Shown: positions 37,917 to 47,587, counted from the stretch's first letter. The stretch: DNA of 64,000 bases from Azophilus sp965247035 (GCA_965247035.1 CBDFGJ010000002.1:248001-312000); one strand, 5' to 3'. The notes: a model not told the origin generated them from the sequence alone. Made by a program: numbers and translations.

Positions 37917-39197
37917 TCAGTACCCAGTCAGCTCCATATAGCCGCGGCCTAGGCCACGGCCTTCTTCGTCAAGCACCTCCACCAATCCCTCCCAATAGGT
38001 GAACAGGGTGTCCATGCGCTGATCCTCAAGGCTGGCCCGGATTTCGAAATGCCGGTCGGGGAGCTGCAGCCGCCAACCTATCGGCCACTCTGCCCCCTCA
38101 TCGTCACGCCAATAGCGCAGCGGCGTCAGGGTGAAATCCTCAGCTGTGAGCGGATGCGCCTGGCCGGAGGGGTCGATCCAAGCGCCGTGGTCGAATGCGT
38201 CCCTAGCGCCGTCCTGCCGGCGCAACTGAAACACCATGAGATCATGGCCGCTGTCGAGCATCAGCGCAAACCAGTCCCAACCAACCTGCCCCGGGCTCAA
38301 GGCGCTCGTGCTCCATTCCCGGTCGAACCAGCCCAATCCATCCACGAAGTGGCGCACGCCATCGATTTGCAAATGCCCGCTGACCTGCAAACGCGGTACT
38401 GAGTAATAGTAGGACGCTTGCCTTGGGCCCTTTCTCGAAAGGCCAGCCTCGCCTTGCAGCACCGGGGGCTTTGACGGGCGCAGCTCAAGCGCCGCCGCCA
38501 AGCCATCAACGGTGGCGTTCAAGGTCCAAGCAGCCGGGCCCATGTCCAATCGCCAGTCTTCAAGAAAAGCCCGCACTGCAGTGCCCTCAACCACCGTTCC
38601 GGACAGCGCCGGATGACCTCGGGCTAGGCGTTCGGCTGCACGATGCACTCCAGAGTGCACATCAGTGACGGCGAAATGGGCCAGATAGGCTTGGCCGTTG
38701 CGCCAAGGATCCTTTGCATCGCCTTGAGGGAAGAGCGCTCGGCGAAACAAGGTGAACTGAACGCCGAACTCGCTGCCACCGGCGGACTTGAGGGCGCAGG
38801 TGAGATACCACCATTCATTGCGATAGGCCGGATGAGCGCCGTGGTCGGCCGGAAACTGAAAGGACCGTGGACTTAGCGCCTCCGCGAAGCCGCTGCCGTC
38901 GCCATTCTCCCCGGCGTGGTTATCCTTTTCGACAGAGCCACTCGTATCGGCAGAGTGGTTCTTATCGGCCGAGCTACTTTTGTCAGCTGAGCTATTCCTA
39001 TCGGCAGAGCCGCGAGCACCCGCAGAGCCGAGCCGTTCGGCGAACGCATTGGTTGCAGCTTCATCGGCTTCAGCGCGCAGCATCTTCGCCACCCGCAGGC
39101 CGGGCGCGGGCGCTAGGGGCTCCTGCGGCGCTGGCGGCTCAGCGCAGGCCGCAAGCAGCAAGGCAACAGCCAAGCCCGTTGCCCGACTAATGCACAC
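37917..39197 (-). CDS. AttH/CrtC-like lipocalin-fold lipoprotein
   Basis: A 426-residue predicted lipoprotein with signal AVALLLAACAEP and lipobox cysteine. The C-terminal two thirds show the AttH/CrtC signature: NEWWYLTCAL, FTLFRRALFP, LGWFDREWST and GWDWFALML. Between the lipobox and the domain lies a low-complexity hydrophilic linker with repeated SADK/SADR units (about residues 64-100). The start overlaps the end of the permease gene by 11 bp, and the order ATPase, permease, AttH-like protein is the known AttEFGH arrangement. Substrate unknown; the family acts at the outer membrane or periplasm. Confidence 0.87.
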   Translation of the reverse strand: MCISRATGLAVALLLAACAEPPAPQEPLAPAPGLRVAKMLRAEADEAATNAFAERLGSAGARGSADRNSSADKSSSADKNHSADTSGSVEKDNHAGENGDGSGFAEALSPRSFQFPADHGAHPAYRNEWWYLTCALKSAGGSEFGVQFTLFRRALFPQGDAKDPWRNGQAYLAHFAVTDVHSGVHRAAERLARGHPALSGTVVEGTAVRAFLEDWRLDMGPAAWTLNATVDGLAAALELRPSKPPVLQGEAGLSRKGPRQASYYYSVPRLQVSGHLQIDGVRHFVDGLGWFDREWSTSALSPGQVGWDWFALMLDSGHDLMVFQLRRQDGARDAFDHGAWIDPSGQAHPLTAEDFTLTPLRYWRDDEGAEWPIGWRLQLPDRHFEIRASLEDQRMDTLFTYWEGLVEVLDEEGRGLGRGYMELTGY

Positions 39198-41550
39198 CCA
39201 CCCGCTCCGCTGGTGCGGGGATGAGGCCCGCCGCCAAGGCCGCGCCGAAGCCGAGCAAAGCCGGCAAAGCCCAATCCGCTACGGAAACGGACAGTTCCAC
39301 CGTCCAGCCGAAAGCGCGCGGGTTGACGACCGCGCAGAGCACATAGCCGATGAATAGACCCAAGGGCAAAGCTAGGCTGACGGCGACAAGGCCAAGGATA
39401 CTGGCGCGAATCAGCGCCATGCGGCTGAGTTCCGTAGCGTTCATTCCCAGGGTTCGCAGCAAAGCTGCGCTGGCCCTTTGATTCAGCCGCAGCGCCATCA
39501 TGGCGTTGTAGAGACCCACCACGGCGACAAAGAGTGCGAGCACGGTCAGCGCTCGGGTGATGGCAAACGTTTTATCAAAAACATCCAACGCCAACGCCCG
39601 CATGGCGGCCCGATGGCGCACTTGTACCCCCGGCGCACGGCCATTGAGCCAGCGCTCCAAATCAGCATCGGCAATGCCGGAAACGCTGATTCGATCAAAC
39701 AATGGCGGGGCTAAGCGCCCGGCAGCGGCGTTGTCAAGCAGCAACCTCGGCCTGGATTCGCCAAATCCAGGGAACGCATGCACGATGCGCAGCGGCGCTC
39801 CCTGCCAATCCAAGGTTTCACCAACCGCCAAGCCCAAGGCCAAAAGCAAGCTCTCGCTGGCCAAGGCTTCGTCCTCCTTCAGCGCCAAGGGGTAGCCGTA
39901 GCGGGCCGCTTCGACGGCGGAGAAGTCGGTATGGCCAATCTCCACCGCCTGTCCCCGCAAGCGAGTCGATTGGCGACCGTAAGCCTGAACTTGTGCCTGC
40001 GGGTGCGCCTGATGCAACGCCTTGGCGAGCTCGGCGGCATCTTGGCCCGGCAACTCAAGGTAGTGCTCATGGGCCAATCGTTGCTTCAGCATCCGTGCGA
40101 AATCCGCCTCAAAGCTCCCCACCATCAGCCCAATGCCAACGCTCGCGCCAACGGCGAGAACCAAGGCACCGAGGGCCGTGCTCAATTCAGCTTCGGACCA
40201 AACCGCTTGGCGCAACGCCAAGCGCGTCAACAGGCCCCTTTGCGACCTTGCCAGCCATCGACGCAAAAGGCGCAACAAAGGCGTCACCAAGGTGACGGTG
40301 ATCAGGCCGGCAATCAGGATCACGGCAAAGGCACCGTACAGTCCGGTCTGGCTAAAGCCGAGGCCAATGGCGGCCAGCGCCGTGCCGATGGTGATCACCA
40401 CCCAGAATCTGCGTGCTTTGCCGGGGACGGCTGGTCGGGAACTGACGTCAGCCAAGGAAGCTTGATGCTTGGAGAAGGCAAGCCAAGCACCAGCCAAGGA
40501 GACCAAGATGCCTGACACCAAGGCCTTGGCCACCACGATAGCGGACAGATCCGCTGCCGGCAATGCACCGAGGCCAGCCGTAGATAGGTGCACCAACAGA
40601 TCCGCCAGCCAATGACCGCCAACAAGCCCGACCATGGCGGCAATGGCACCGAACGCCGTCAGGGACAACAAGAAGCAGCCGGCCAACTCCGAGCGGCTAG
40701 CACCGATGGCCGCCAATCGCCGCAGGAGCAGATCCTGCCGTCGCAGCCACAGGACAGAGACTTGATGAATCAGAAACCAAGCAACCAGCAACGCCAGCAG
40801 CCCCAAAGCGCCAAGATTGAACAAGATGGCCTCAGCGAACTGCTGCTGCGGCAGGGCCGACTTCACCGGGTGCAGTTCCCAATCGGCTAGGCTTTGGACG
40901 CTGCCCGGCCCGCTGAAGGGCAGGCCGGCGGACATTCCGGGCAGCAAACGCTCCACTAAGTTGCGCAGGCCAGCTAAGGGGTCCGATAGACGCACCGCCA
41001 CAAAGCTCAACGCATCCGGCGGTCGGCCAAGCAGCGCCAAGGCGTCGCCGATGTCCAGCAACAAACCGTTGTTCAAGCCGGCATCCACAACAGCGACGAC
41101 CGTCCAGCGCTCACCACCCAACTCGAAGCGCTCGTTCAAGCCATACCCCAAGCTGGAGTCGGCCACCACCCCATGGCGAACGAAGCTCGCCCCGCCTTCG
41201 GAGCCCTGAGCGAACCAATCCGTCCCTATCACTTGCAACCGCCGACCACCGGCCACCAGCTGCCCCTCAACGACCGGCGTGACCAGTTCGACCCCGGGCA
41301 AACGCCCGTTGCGCCAGCGTCGCCGGAGATCAAAGTAATCGCTCATGTCGGCGCCGGCGCGTTCAGCAATACGGGTGGCTTGGCGCAGATGCGAAGGCGT
41401 GTTGGCGCGCAGGGCGTCCACAACCCCAAGACTGATCAGATGCACCGCCACGGTGGAGGCCACGCCCAGCGATACACCGACCAGAGCGGTCAAGGCGGAC
41501 CAAGGTGCGGCCGCAAAAAAGCGCGCAAACGCCAACAACAAGAACTTCAA
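39187..41550 (-). CDS. ABC transporter permease, FtsX/AttFG type
   Basis: A 787-residue membrane protein with an N-terminal helix (LTALVGVSLGVASTVAVHLI), a large extracytoplasmic domain, and two FtsX-type four-helix modules. The last module contains LRTLGMNATELSRMALIRA, a typical MacB/FtsX coupling helix. It works with the ATPase gene upstream (4-bp overlap) and the AttH-like lipoprotein downstream (11-bp overlap). Such systems move or extract lipids, lipoproteins or peptides at the periplasmic face rather than import solutes. Substrate not deducible. Confidence 0.9.
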   Translation of the reverse strand: MKFLLLAFARFFAAAPWSALTALVGVSLGVASTVAVHLISLGVVDALRANTPSHLRQATRIAERAGADMSDYFDLRRRWRNGRLPGVELVTPVVEGQLVAGGRRLQVIGTDWFAQGSEGGASFVRHGVVADSSLGYGLNERFELGGERWTVVAVVDAGLNNGLLLDIGDALALLGRPPDALSFVAVRLSDPLAGLRNLVERLLPGMSAGLPFSGPGSVQSLADWELHPVKSALPQQQFAEAILFNLGALGLLALLVAWFLIHQVSVLWLRRQDLLLRRLAAIGASRSELAGCFLLSLTAFGAIAAMVGLVGGHWLADLLVHLSTAGLGALPAADLSAIVVAKALVSGILVSLAGAWLAFSKHQASLADVSSRPAVPGKARRFWVVITIGTALAAIGLGFSQTGLYGAFAVILIAGLITVTLVTPLLRLLRRWLARSQRGLLTRLALRQAVWSEAELSTALGALVLAVGASVGIGLMVGSFEADFARMLKQRLAHEHYLELPGQDAAELAKALHQAHPQAQVQAYGRQSTRLRGQAVEIGHTDFSAVEAARYGYPLALKEDEALASESLLLALGLAVGETLDWQGAPLRIVHAFPGFGESRPRLLLDNAAAGRLAPPLFDRISVSGIADADLERWLNGRAPGVQVRHRAAMRALALDVFDKTFAITRALTVLALFVAVVGLYNAMMALRLNQRASAALLRTLGMNATELSRMALIRASILGLVAVSLALPLGLFIGYVLCAVVNPRAFGWTVELSVSVADWALPALLGFGAALAAGLIPAPAERVGVH

Positions 41551-42212
41551 TTGCCCAACTCCAGCCGTCGCTGGGCTCGGGCTGCGATGTCAGCGCTGTG
41601 CGTCGCCACCACCAAAACACATCCCAGCCTTTCCGCCTCGGAAAAAAGCAGGTCCGCCACCCGCGCGCTGGCCTGCGCATCCAGGTTGCCGGTGGGTTCA
41701 TCGGCCAGCACGATGGCCGGTTCGTGGGCCAAGGCCCGGGCAATGGCCGCCCGCTGCTGCTCGCCGCCGGATAGCTGGTCGGGAAACGCGTCCGCCCGGT
41801 CGCCGAGACCAAGCGCTTCAAGCCGCCGCAACGCGCTCGGCAAGCGTTCGCTGCACCTGTTCAGCTGCAGCGGCAAGGCTAGGTTCTCCCTAATGCTGAG
41901 TGTTGGCACCAAGTTGAAAAACTGGAAAACGTAGCCGATGAGGCGTCGGCGCAACGCTGTCCGCTGCGCCTCGGACAGCCGGTGCAACGGGTGGCTTTGG
42001 TCGCCATGACGCAACACAAGAGAACCGGAGTCCACACACTCAAGCCCGGCGATCAGGTTCAACAGCGTCGACTTGCCCGACCCGCTTGGGCCGCAAACAG
42101 CCAAGGTCTCGCCTGCTGCAACATCAAGGTCCAAACCGTCAAAGACCGCACGGTAGCTGCGGGTGTCACCAAAGCCTTTACACACACCAGACAATGAGAG
42201 CAGGCTACTCAT
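41547..42212 (-). CDS. ABC transporter ATP-binding protein, LolD/MacB/AttE type
   Basis: A 221-residue ATPase with Walker A CGPSGSGKST, a Q-loop in GYVFQFFNLVPTLS, signature LSGGEQQR, Walker B IVLADEPTGNLD and H-loop VVATHSAD. The GYVFQxFNL and DEPTGNLD forms are typical of the LolD/MacB group. It is the first gene of the att-like operon, overlapping the permease gene by four bases. An IS481-like element starts 67 bp upstream of its ATG and may have displaced or altered its promoter. Confidence 0.93.
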   Translation of the reverse strand: MSSLLSLSGVCKGFGDTRSYRAVFDGLDLDVAAGETLAVCGPSGSGKSTLLNLIAGLECVDSGSLVLRHGDQSHPLHRLSEAQRTALRRRLIGYVFQFFNLVPTLSIRENLALPLQLNRCSERLPSALRRLEALGLGDRADAFPDQLSGGEQQRAAIARALAHEPAIVLADEPTGNLDAQASARVADLLFSEAERLGCVLVVATHSADIAARAQRRLELGN

Positions 42213-42278
42213 AGGACGCAGTCCTCAATTTTGCGGCACGGACGGAAACCGGAGCCCGCGCCGAGCCGGGACAGTGGG

Positions 42279-43085
42279 TGTATGGGCTCAGACACATTCC
42301 GTAATTTCGGCCCCGGCGATTGTCGGCGCATTGGCGCGCTGGTGCCGACGGGGTGACGGGCTGCGGAGCGGACGCCCCGCCGCCGGTTCAGGCACACTTG
42401 TCTTGTCACAAAACCAAGCAGCCTGAACATGAGACTGTTGCACGCCTGCCCTCCTTCCTGCAAGCACCTGCCGGTGGACCTGACCGATTCCGAACCCGCC
42501 CGCAAGCGCCTGCGCGCCCCGAACTGATCGACCAGATGTTGGCATGCGCCGCCACGCGCAGCGCCTCGCGTCGGGCCTCAATCGGCGACCCGGCGAACTC
42601 GTCGGGTTCGACCACATGACCGTGCAGATCGACGGCGGAGTCTTCAAGCAATTCCACGCCAAGAACCCGAACCAGGAGCATCCACGTCCAGGTCCGCTCC
42701 AGCGCCACCGCCGCCACTGACTTCCTCCACGAGGCCCTGCAGCGCCTGCCCGTGAGCTCGGTGCAGGTCGATGGCGGCTCCGAGTTCATGCAGGAATTCG
42801 AGACCGCCCGCCGCGACGCCGGCATCCCTCTCCATGCCCTCCCGCCCCGCCGCCCCGACAGTAACGGCAGCGTCGAGCGCAGCAACCGCACCCTGTGCGC
42901 CGAGTTCCGGTTCGTCCACCGGGGGACCTCCGGCGAAGTGAACCGAGCTCTGGAGGGGTCTCTCCGCGACCACCACAACGTCCGGCCCCACCATGCCCTC
43001 GGCTTGTTGACTCCGGCCGAATTCACGGACAAGCTCTCCCTCGCTGCCCGATCGAAAAAATTCCGCAATGTACTGAGCCCGTACA
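42279..43085 (+). mobile_element. IS481-like insertion sequence, internally deleted, with 5-bp target duplication
   Basis: Inverted ends TGTATGGGCTCAG (42279) and CTGAGCCCGTACA (ending 43085) are flanked by identical GTGGG at 42274-42278 and 43086-43090, a target duplication that fixes the boundaries. At 807 bp it is about 230 bp shorter than the copy at 9617; the loss is inside the transposase after the helix-turn-helix part (near 42575). Ends and duplication show a true insertion, but this copy cannot move itself. Confidence 0.9.
42429..43060 (+). pseudogene. IS481-like DDE transposase, internally deleted and frameshifted
   Basis: The N-terminal codons (MRLLHACPPSCKHLPVDLT) begin at 42429 and the frame soon breaks. 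The catalytic C-terminal half is readable from 42752: SSVQVDGGSEFMQEFETARR (Asp), RPDSNGSVERSNRTL (Glu), VRPHHALGLLTPAEF. The open frame of the C-terminal half runs on past the element end to 43141. Confidence 0.8.
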
Positions 43086-43196
43086 GTGGGTTGATCTGCC
43101 GCCCCACAATGGGTAACTTACCCACCGAGTTTGAGGCGTAGCCTACCTGAACTGCCTGCCGTTGGGCAGCCGCCGCACCAACAAATCAAGAAGAGC

Positions 43197-43493
43197 ATGA
43201 AACAAAAACCCTACAAATTGGTGGTGCGCCTCCCCATCGCAATGCGAGAAAAAGTCAAGGAAGCGGCGCACTACTATCATCGAAGCATGAATTCCGAAAT
43301 TGTAGCGCGATTGGAGCAATCATTCGGCGACCTGCCCCAACGATCAATCGAGCAGCAGGTGCAGCCGCCGCTGCATCCTCATGTTGAAGCCATATTCCGC
43401 AGTGCGCTCAGCGAGCCGGAGCATCAATTGATCAGCGTCTTTCGCCGCCTGAGCTCCGGTCGGCAAAACGCCCTTTTGAGCTTGCTGAATTAA
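43197..43493 (+). CDS. Arc-family ribbon-helix-helix DNA-binding protein
   Basis: A 98-residue protein starting at ATG 43197. The first 50 residues fit the Arc repressor fold: KLVVRLPIAMREKVKEAAHY gives the DNA-contacting strand and helix A, and RSMNSEIVARLEQSF gives helix B. The C-terminal half is helical and unassigned. A role as local repressor is likely by family; target unknown. The end of the IS481-like element lies 111 bp upstream, and the open frame that reaches back into that gap is not native. Confidence 0.8.
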   Translation: MKQKPYKLVVRLPIAMREKVKEAAHYYHRSMNSEIVARLEQSFGDLPQRSIEQQVQPPLHPHVEAIFRSALSEPEHQLISVFRRLSSGRQNALLSLLN

Positions 43494-43664
43494 CCCTGAT
43501 TGGCGGGGCCACGCATTTTGCGATAAGCGGGCATTCGAAGACCTGGCTCCGACGAGCCCAGGGCGTTCGCTGCCAAGCTGGCGGGAGAATGGCTGCCCAC
43601 AAAGGTTTGCATATTGCAGCGCTCGCGAACCCGTGCGTCTTGCCAACAAAGTTCAGGCTTGGCA

Positions 43665-43838
43665 GGGCTCTTCATGCGGTCCCCCTCGCGCTCCCCGGCT
43701 GAAGGCTCCTTCATGCGAGGGGGCCCCCTCGCGCTCCCCGGCTGAGGGCTCCTGCATGCGAGGGGGGCCCCTCGCGCTCCCCGGCTGAAGGCTCCTTCAT
43801 GCGAGGGGTGTCCCCTCGCGCTCCCCAGCTGAGGGCTC
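43665..43838. repeat. Four tandem hairpin-forming units of about 44 bp
   Basis: The unit CCCCTCGCGCTCCCCGGCTG then AGGGCTCCTTCATGCGAGGGG occurs about four times with small changes. CCCCTCGC and GCGAGGGG at its ends are complementary, so each unit, or neighbouring units, can form strong hairpins. It fills the space between two converging genes and overlaps the stop region of the osmoprotectant permease gene. It may serve as a bidirectional terminator. The rest of the gap, 43494-43664, shows no gene. Confidence 0.85.
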
Positions 43839-45388
43839 TATCTCGCCCGCAGGTGTCCGGGGACGAGCAGCCGTTCGATGCCCTCGAAGGCAAGTTCGGT
43901 GATAATTGCCAATAGGGCCGCTGGCACAGTGCCTTGAAGGATTAGGGAGACATCGTTCAGCGCCATGCCTGTGACGATGGGATCGCCCAGCCCGCCAGCA
44001 CCAATGAAGGCGGCCAGCGTGGCGGTGCCGATGTTGATGACTGCTGCGGTACGGATACCAGCCAACACGTTCGGCATCGACAATGGCAGGTAGACGTGCT
44101 GAAGTTGTTCACGCATAGTCAAGCCCATCGCCACCGCCACCCGCAACAAAGACGGGTCAATGGCACCAAGGGCGGCCACCGTGTTGCGCAGAATAGGCAG
44201 TAGCGAATACAAAAACAGCGCCACCATCGCCGATGCCGCGCCAATGCCCAACAGCGGAATCATCAAAGCGAAAAGCGCAATGCTCGGCACGGTTTGCAGC
44301 AGCCCGCAAACATAGATGACCGCTCGCGCCAGCAATGCGCCGCGAAAGATCAGCAATCCCAGCGTCAGCCCTACGACCACTGCACCGGCCAAGGCGGTGA
44401 AGGTCAACTTCAAATGCTGCACGCTGTTCGCAACCAAACTGTTCCAAAGCTCCTGCCCCCGCGCCTCGGCGGCGGCGCCGCTTTCCGCAATCACCGCCTG
44501 CGGCTGCATTGCTTGCCCCTTGGCGATGAGGTTGCGTCGGCTTAGGAAGCCGGCCGCAACTTCAGCGAAACTAGCACCGTCCGCCACCACGGCGGCGTTC
44601 AGCGCCTGCATCTGACCGTCGTTCAGGGCACCGCCAAGGGCGTTCAGCAATTCAAGCACTTCCAAATCCACATCAAGGCGCACCAAAGGCGCGGCCAAGT
44701 ACTTGGGAAAGAAGCTGCGGTCATCCTCAAGTTGCACCAAATCGTAACGCAGCAATTCACCATCCGTGGAGTAGGCGTCGGTCACGTCAATGGCGCCGTC
44801 GTCAAGCGCTTGGTAGGCCAAGGCGTGCTCAATGCCCGTGACCGTCAGGTTCAGACCGTACACCCGGCTTAGGCTCGGCCAACCGTCCTCCCGCTCAAGA
44901 AATTCGTGGCTGAACGCCAAGGTCAACTGCGGTTGGCCCGCCAAATCGCTAATGGTGTTCAGGCGTTGCGCTTCGGCCAGCTGCCGTCGAACGGCGATGG
45001 CGTAGGTGTTGTTGAAGCCAAAGGGCTTGAGCAGCCGAAGACCATGCGGCTTTAGCTGTTCGTTAATCTCATCGCGCCCAGCATCCCGCCCCAACTTGAA
45101 GATGGCTTGCGCCAACGTGCCCGTGTACTCGATGTACAGGTCGATCTCGCCCGCCGCCAACGCATTGAACGCGATCAGCGTGCCGCCAAGGCCAAAGCGA
45201 CGCTGCACTGCGATCCCTTGGCTCTCCAGCAACTGGGCGGCGACCTCCGAAAGCAGGTAGGATTCACTGGAGTTCTTGCTGGAAACGCGAATGGGGTCGG
45301 CGGCCACCGTCCCCGCGGCCAAGGCGACCCCCCAAACGAGGATTAGCGCAGCTATGCTGAAAGCGCAATCCCGTGCGAGCGGCTTCAT
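43838..45388 (-). CDS. Osmoprotectant ABC transporter, substrate-binding domain fused to permease
   Basis: A 516-residue fusion. After a signal/anchor segment (FSIAALILVWGVALAAGTVAA) comes an OpuAC-type binding domain (residues about 32-300) with KNSSESYLLSEVAAQLLE, GEIDLYIEYTGTL and DDGAIDVTDAYSTDGEL. A permease domain (about 310-516) follows, with the coupling loop in MGLTMREQLQHVYLPLSMPN and about five helices. Such binding-protein/permease fusions for glycine betaine, choline or similar quaternary amines are known. It overlaps the ATPase gene by four bases, giving a complete two-gene transporter. Confidence 0.9.
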   Translation of the reverse strand: MKPLARDCAFSIAALILVWGVALAAGTVAADPIRVSSKNSSESYLLSEVAAQLLESQGIAVQRRFGLGGTLIAFNALAAGEIDLYIEYTGTLAQAIFKLGRDAGRDEINEQLKPHGLRLLKPFGFNNTYAIAVRRQLAEAQRLNTISDLAGQPQLTLAFSHEFLEREDGWPSLSRVYGLNLTVTGIEHALAYQALDDGAIDVTDAYSTDGELLRYDLVQLEDDRSFFPKYLAAPLVRLDVDLEVLELLNALGGALNDGQMQALNAAVVADGASFAEVAAGFLSRRNLIAKGQAMQPQAVIAESGAAAEARGQELWNSLVANSVQHLKLTFTALAGAVVVGLTLGLLIFRGALLARAVIYVCGLLQTVPSIALFALMIPLLGIGAASAMVALFLYSLLPILRNTVAALGAIDPSLLRVAVAMGLTMREQLQHVYLPLSMPNVLAGIRTAAVINIGTATLAAFIGAGGLGDPIVTGMALNDVSLILQGTVPAALLAIITELAFEGIERLLVPGHLRAR

Positions 45389-46161
45389 AGCTGCTGATTG
45401 ACCAATCGCTCCACGTAGGGGTCATTCGGCGCACCCACCACTTCCTCCGTGGAGCCGCTGCACAGCACGCGCCCTTCCTTCAAGATGACGAGCTGATCCG
45501 ACAAGCGCACTGCTTCGCGCATGTCGTGGGTGACCAGCAACGCGCTGACCTGCTCATGGCGCTGCACATGCTCGAAACGCTCGTAGAGGCTTATTCTGGT
45601 AATTGGATCAACGGCGGAGAACGGCTCGTCAAGCAGCATCAAGCCGGGCTTGAGCATCAGCGCCCGACAGAGGCCCACCCGCTGTTGTTGCCCGCCGGAC
45701 AACTGGTGCGGATAGCGGTGCGAAATCTCTGGCGGCAGGTCCACTTCTTCAATCAACTCCTCATATCTGGCATCAATGTCGGCCGCAGACCAGCCCTCGA
45801 GTTTGGATAAAAGAACGACGTTTTGCCGAGCGGTGAGGTGCGGGAACAAGCCGCCACCCTGCACGGCGTAGCCGATGCGGCGGCGAAATTGCTCAGGCCG
45901 GCTCTTCGGCACAGATTGGCCAAACACCAAAACTTGGCCGGCATCAGGCGTGAGCACCCCATTGATCAGCTGCAGCAGCGTGGTCTTGCCGCTGCCGCTC
46001 TCCCCTACGATGCCGGTAGTGAGGCCGACCGGAAAACACAGGTCCACCCCATCTAGAACTTTAACATCGGCAAAAGCCTTGGCGACGCCGATTAGCTGGG
46101 CGACGGCGTTCGTGTGCGTAAACGTCGATCTCTTTGCTGAGGGGTTTGGTTGACGCATCAT
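45385..46161 (-). CDS. Osmoprotectant ABC transporter ATP-binding protein
   Basis: A 258-residue ATPase with Walker A GESGSGKTT, signature LSGGQQQRVGLCRAL, Walker B LMLLDEPFSAVD and H-loop LLVTHDMREAV. No CBS domains are present, unlike OpuAA/ProV of other bacteria, so osmotic gating through CBS modules is absent here. It starts 13 bp after sbcB and overlaps the binding-permease fusion by four bases. The true start may be slightly internal, since the first 20 residues are poorly conserved in type. Confidence 0.9.
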   Translation of the reverse strand: MMRQPNPSAKRSTFTHTNAVAQLIGVAKAFADVKVLDGVDLCFPVGLTTGIVGESGSGKTTLLQLINGVLTPDAGQVLVFGQSVPKSRPEQFRRRIGYAVQGGGLFPHLTARQNVVLLSKLEGWSAADIDARYEELIEEVDLPPEISHRYPHQLSGGQQQRVGLCRALMLKPGLMLLDEPFSAVDPITRISLYERFEHVQRHEQVSALLVTHDMREAVRLSDQLVILKEGRVLCSGSTEEVVGAPNDPYVERLVNQQL

Positions 46162-46174
46162 TCCTAGCCTAGGC

Positions 46175-47587
46175 TCAGCGGCTAAATTCGGTTCGCAGGC
46201 GGTCTAGATGGGCGCTTAGGTCCCTAAGCACCGAGCGTTCGCCAACATCGCTGCTTTTGCCGAGTTCATCAAGTTGGGCCTGGGCCGTATCGAGCGTCAG
46301 CCAAGGCGCGTCAACGGCATGAATTTTATCGCGCACCCAGCCGCGCCACTCGGTGCGCTCTGCATGGCTCTGGCGCTCTGGGAAATTGCGTGCTTTCAGG
46401 CGGGCTGACAAATCCGGTAAACGAGGGTCGCCGTAGTCCATATCCCGCCACTGGCCTCGGGTGAGAGCTTGGTTGAAACTGGCGCAGCGGGCGCGATCAT
46501 CGTCATCGATAAAGCGGTCGTAGAGCATCGCTTCAACATCCGCAACCGAGGCCGAATTGCGGGATTCGTAGAGCCGACGAGTCTTTTCGGCTATACCCGC
46601 CTGAAGTAAGCGCTGCCGCCGCTGCATGGCTAAGTCGACGTCAAAACCCAAGCGGGCCGCATCCGCCGGCCGGACCACGGCAAGCGGCGCAATAAACGGG
46701 CACTTGTTGATGCGCACTTCTTTCAGTGGCGGGCGCACCTCGGTCCCGGCGCTGAACAACGCCTCCCGCAAGCGGTCTTCCGACCATTCGATGAGCGGCT
46801 CAATATCCTCGCCCACATCGGCCACGATGATCGAATTGGCGTTGACCGGGTGCTCGCAGACTGATACCACCGGAGCGAAGCAATAGCGACGGCTCGGATA
46901 TCGACCGGAGATATGCACGCGCACCTCGGCGCCAAAAGGCCGCAATAGGCGCTGCGGTGACTGCTTCAGACGAGCGTTGAAAAAGTACTCAAAAAGCCGC
47001 GGCTGGCGCGTACGCAGCAGTTTCGCCAAGGCCAAGGTGGCGTAGACATCGGACAGAGCCTCGTGCGGTCGCCCATGGTCAAGGCCGTTGGCGGCGGCCA
47101 ATGCCTCAAGGCGGTAGGTGGGCGACCCTTGGTCATCCCGGGGCCACTTGATGCCTTCTGGACGCAACGCTCCGGCCGCTCGAGCAAGCTCCAAAATGTC
47201 CCAACGAGAGTTGCCGTCGCGCCATTCGCGAGCGTACGGATCCATTAGGTTGCGATACAGGCCATAACGAACGAACTCGTCGTCAAAGCGCAGGTTGTTG
47301 TAGCCCACCACGCAAGTCTGCCGCACTGAGAAGAGCTGGTTGATTCGGCGGAGCGCGGACCACTCCGAAACACCCTTGCTAAGGGTTGTTTGCGGGGTGA
47401 TGCCGGTGACCAAGGCCGCTTCGGCGGAGGGGATGACGTCGTCGGGCAATTGAATGTAGGTCACGTATTCATCGCCGATGGGCTGAAGCGCTAGGTCGGT
47501 GCGCAGGCCGGCGAATTGGACGATGCGGTCCCAACTCGGCTGGATGCCGGACGTCTCAAGGTCATACCAATAGTAGCTGGCCGTCAA
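46175..47587 (-). CDS. sbcB: Exodeoxyribonuclease I
   Basis: A 470-residue DEDDh exonuclease that degrades single-stranded DNA 3' to 5'. Exo I motif DLETSG holds Asp9 and Glu11; later motifs are YNNLRFDDEFVRYGLYRN and HEALSDVYATLALA (catalytic His and Asp). The SH3-like and C-terminal helical domains follow at normal length. SbcB in this form is largely a gammaproteobacterial protein. It is upstream of the osmoprotectant genes by 13 bp, likely by chance of operon structure. Confidence 0.95.
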   Translation of the reverse strand: MTASYYWYDLETSGIQPSWDRIVQFAGLRTDLALQPIGDEYVTYIQLPDDVIPSAEAALVTGITPQTTLSKGVSEWSALRRINQLFSVRQTCVVGYNNLRFDDEFVRYGLYRNLMDPYAREWRDGNSRWDILELARAAGALRPEGIKWPRDDQGSPTYRLEALAAANGLDHGRPHEALSDVYATLALAKLLRTRQPRLFEYFFNARLKQSPQRLLRPFGAEVRVHISGRYPSRRYCFAPVVSVCEHPVNANSIIVADVGEDIEPLIEWSEDRLREALFSAGTEVRPPLKEVRINKCPFIAPLAVVRPADAARLGFDVDLAMQRRQRLLQAGIAEKTRRLYESRNSASVADVEAMLYDRFIDDDDRARCASFNQALTRGQWRDMDYGDPRLPDLSARLKARNFPERQSHAERTEWRGWVRDKIHAVDAPWLTLDTAQAQLDELGKSSDVGERSVLRDLSAHLDRLRTEFSR

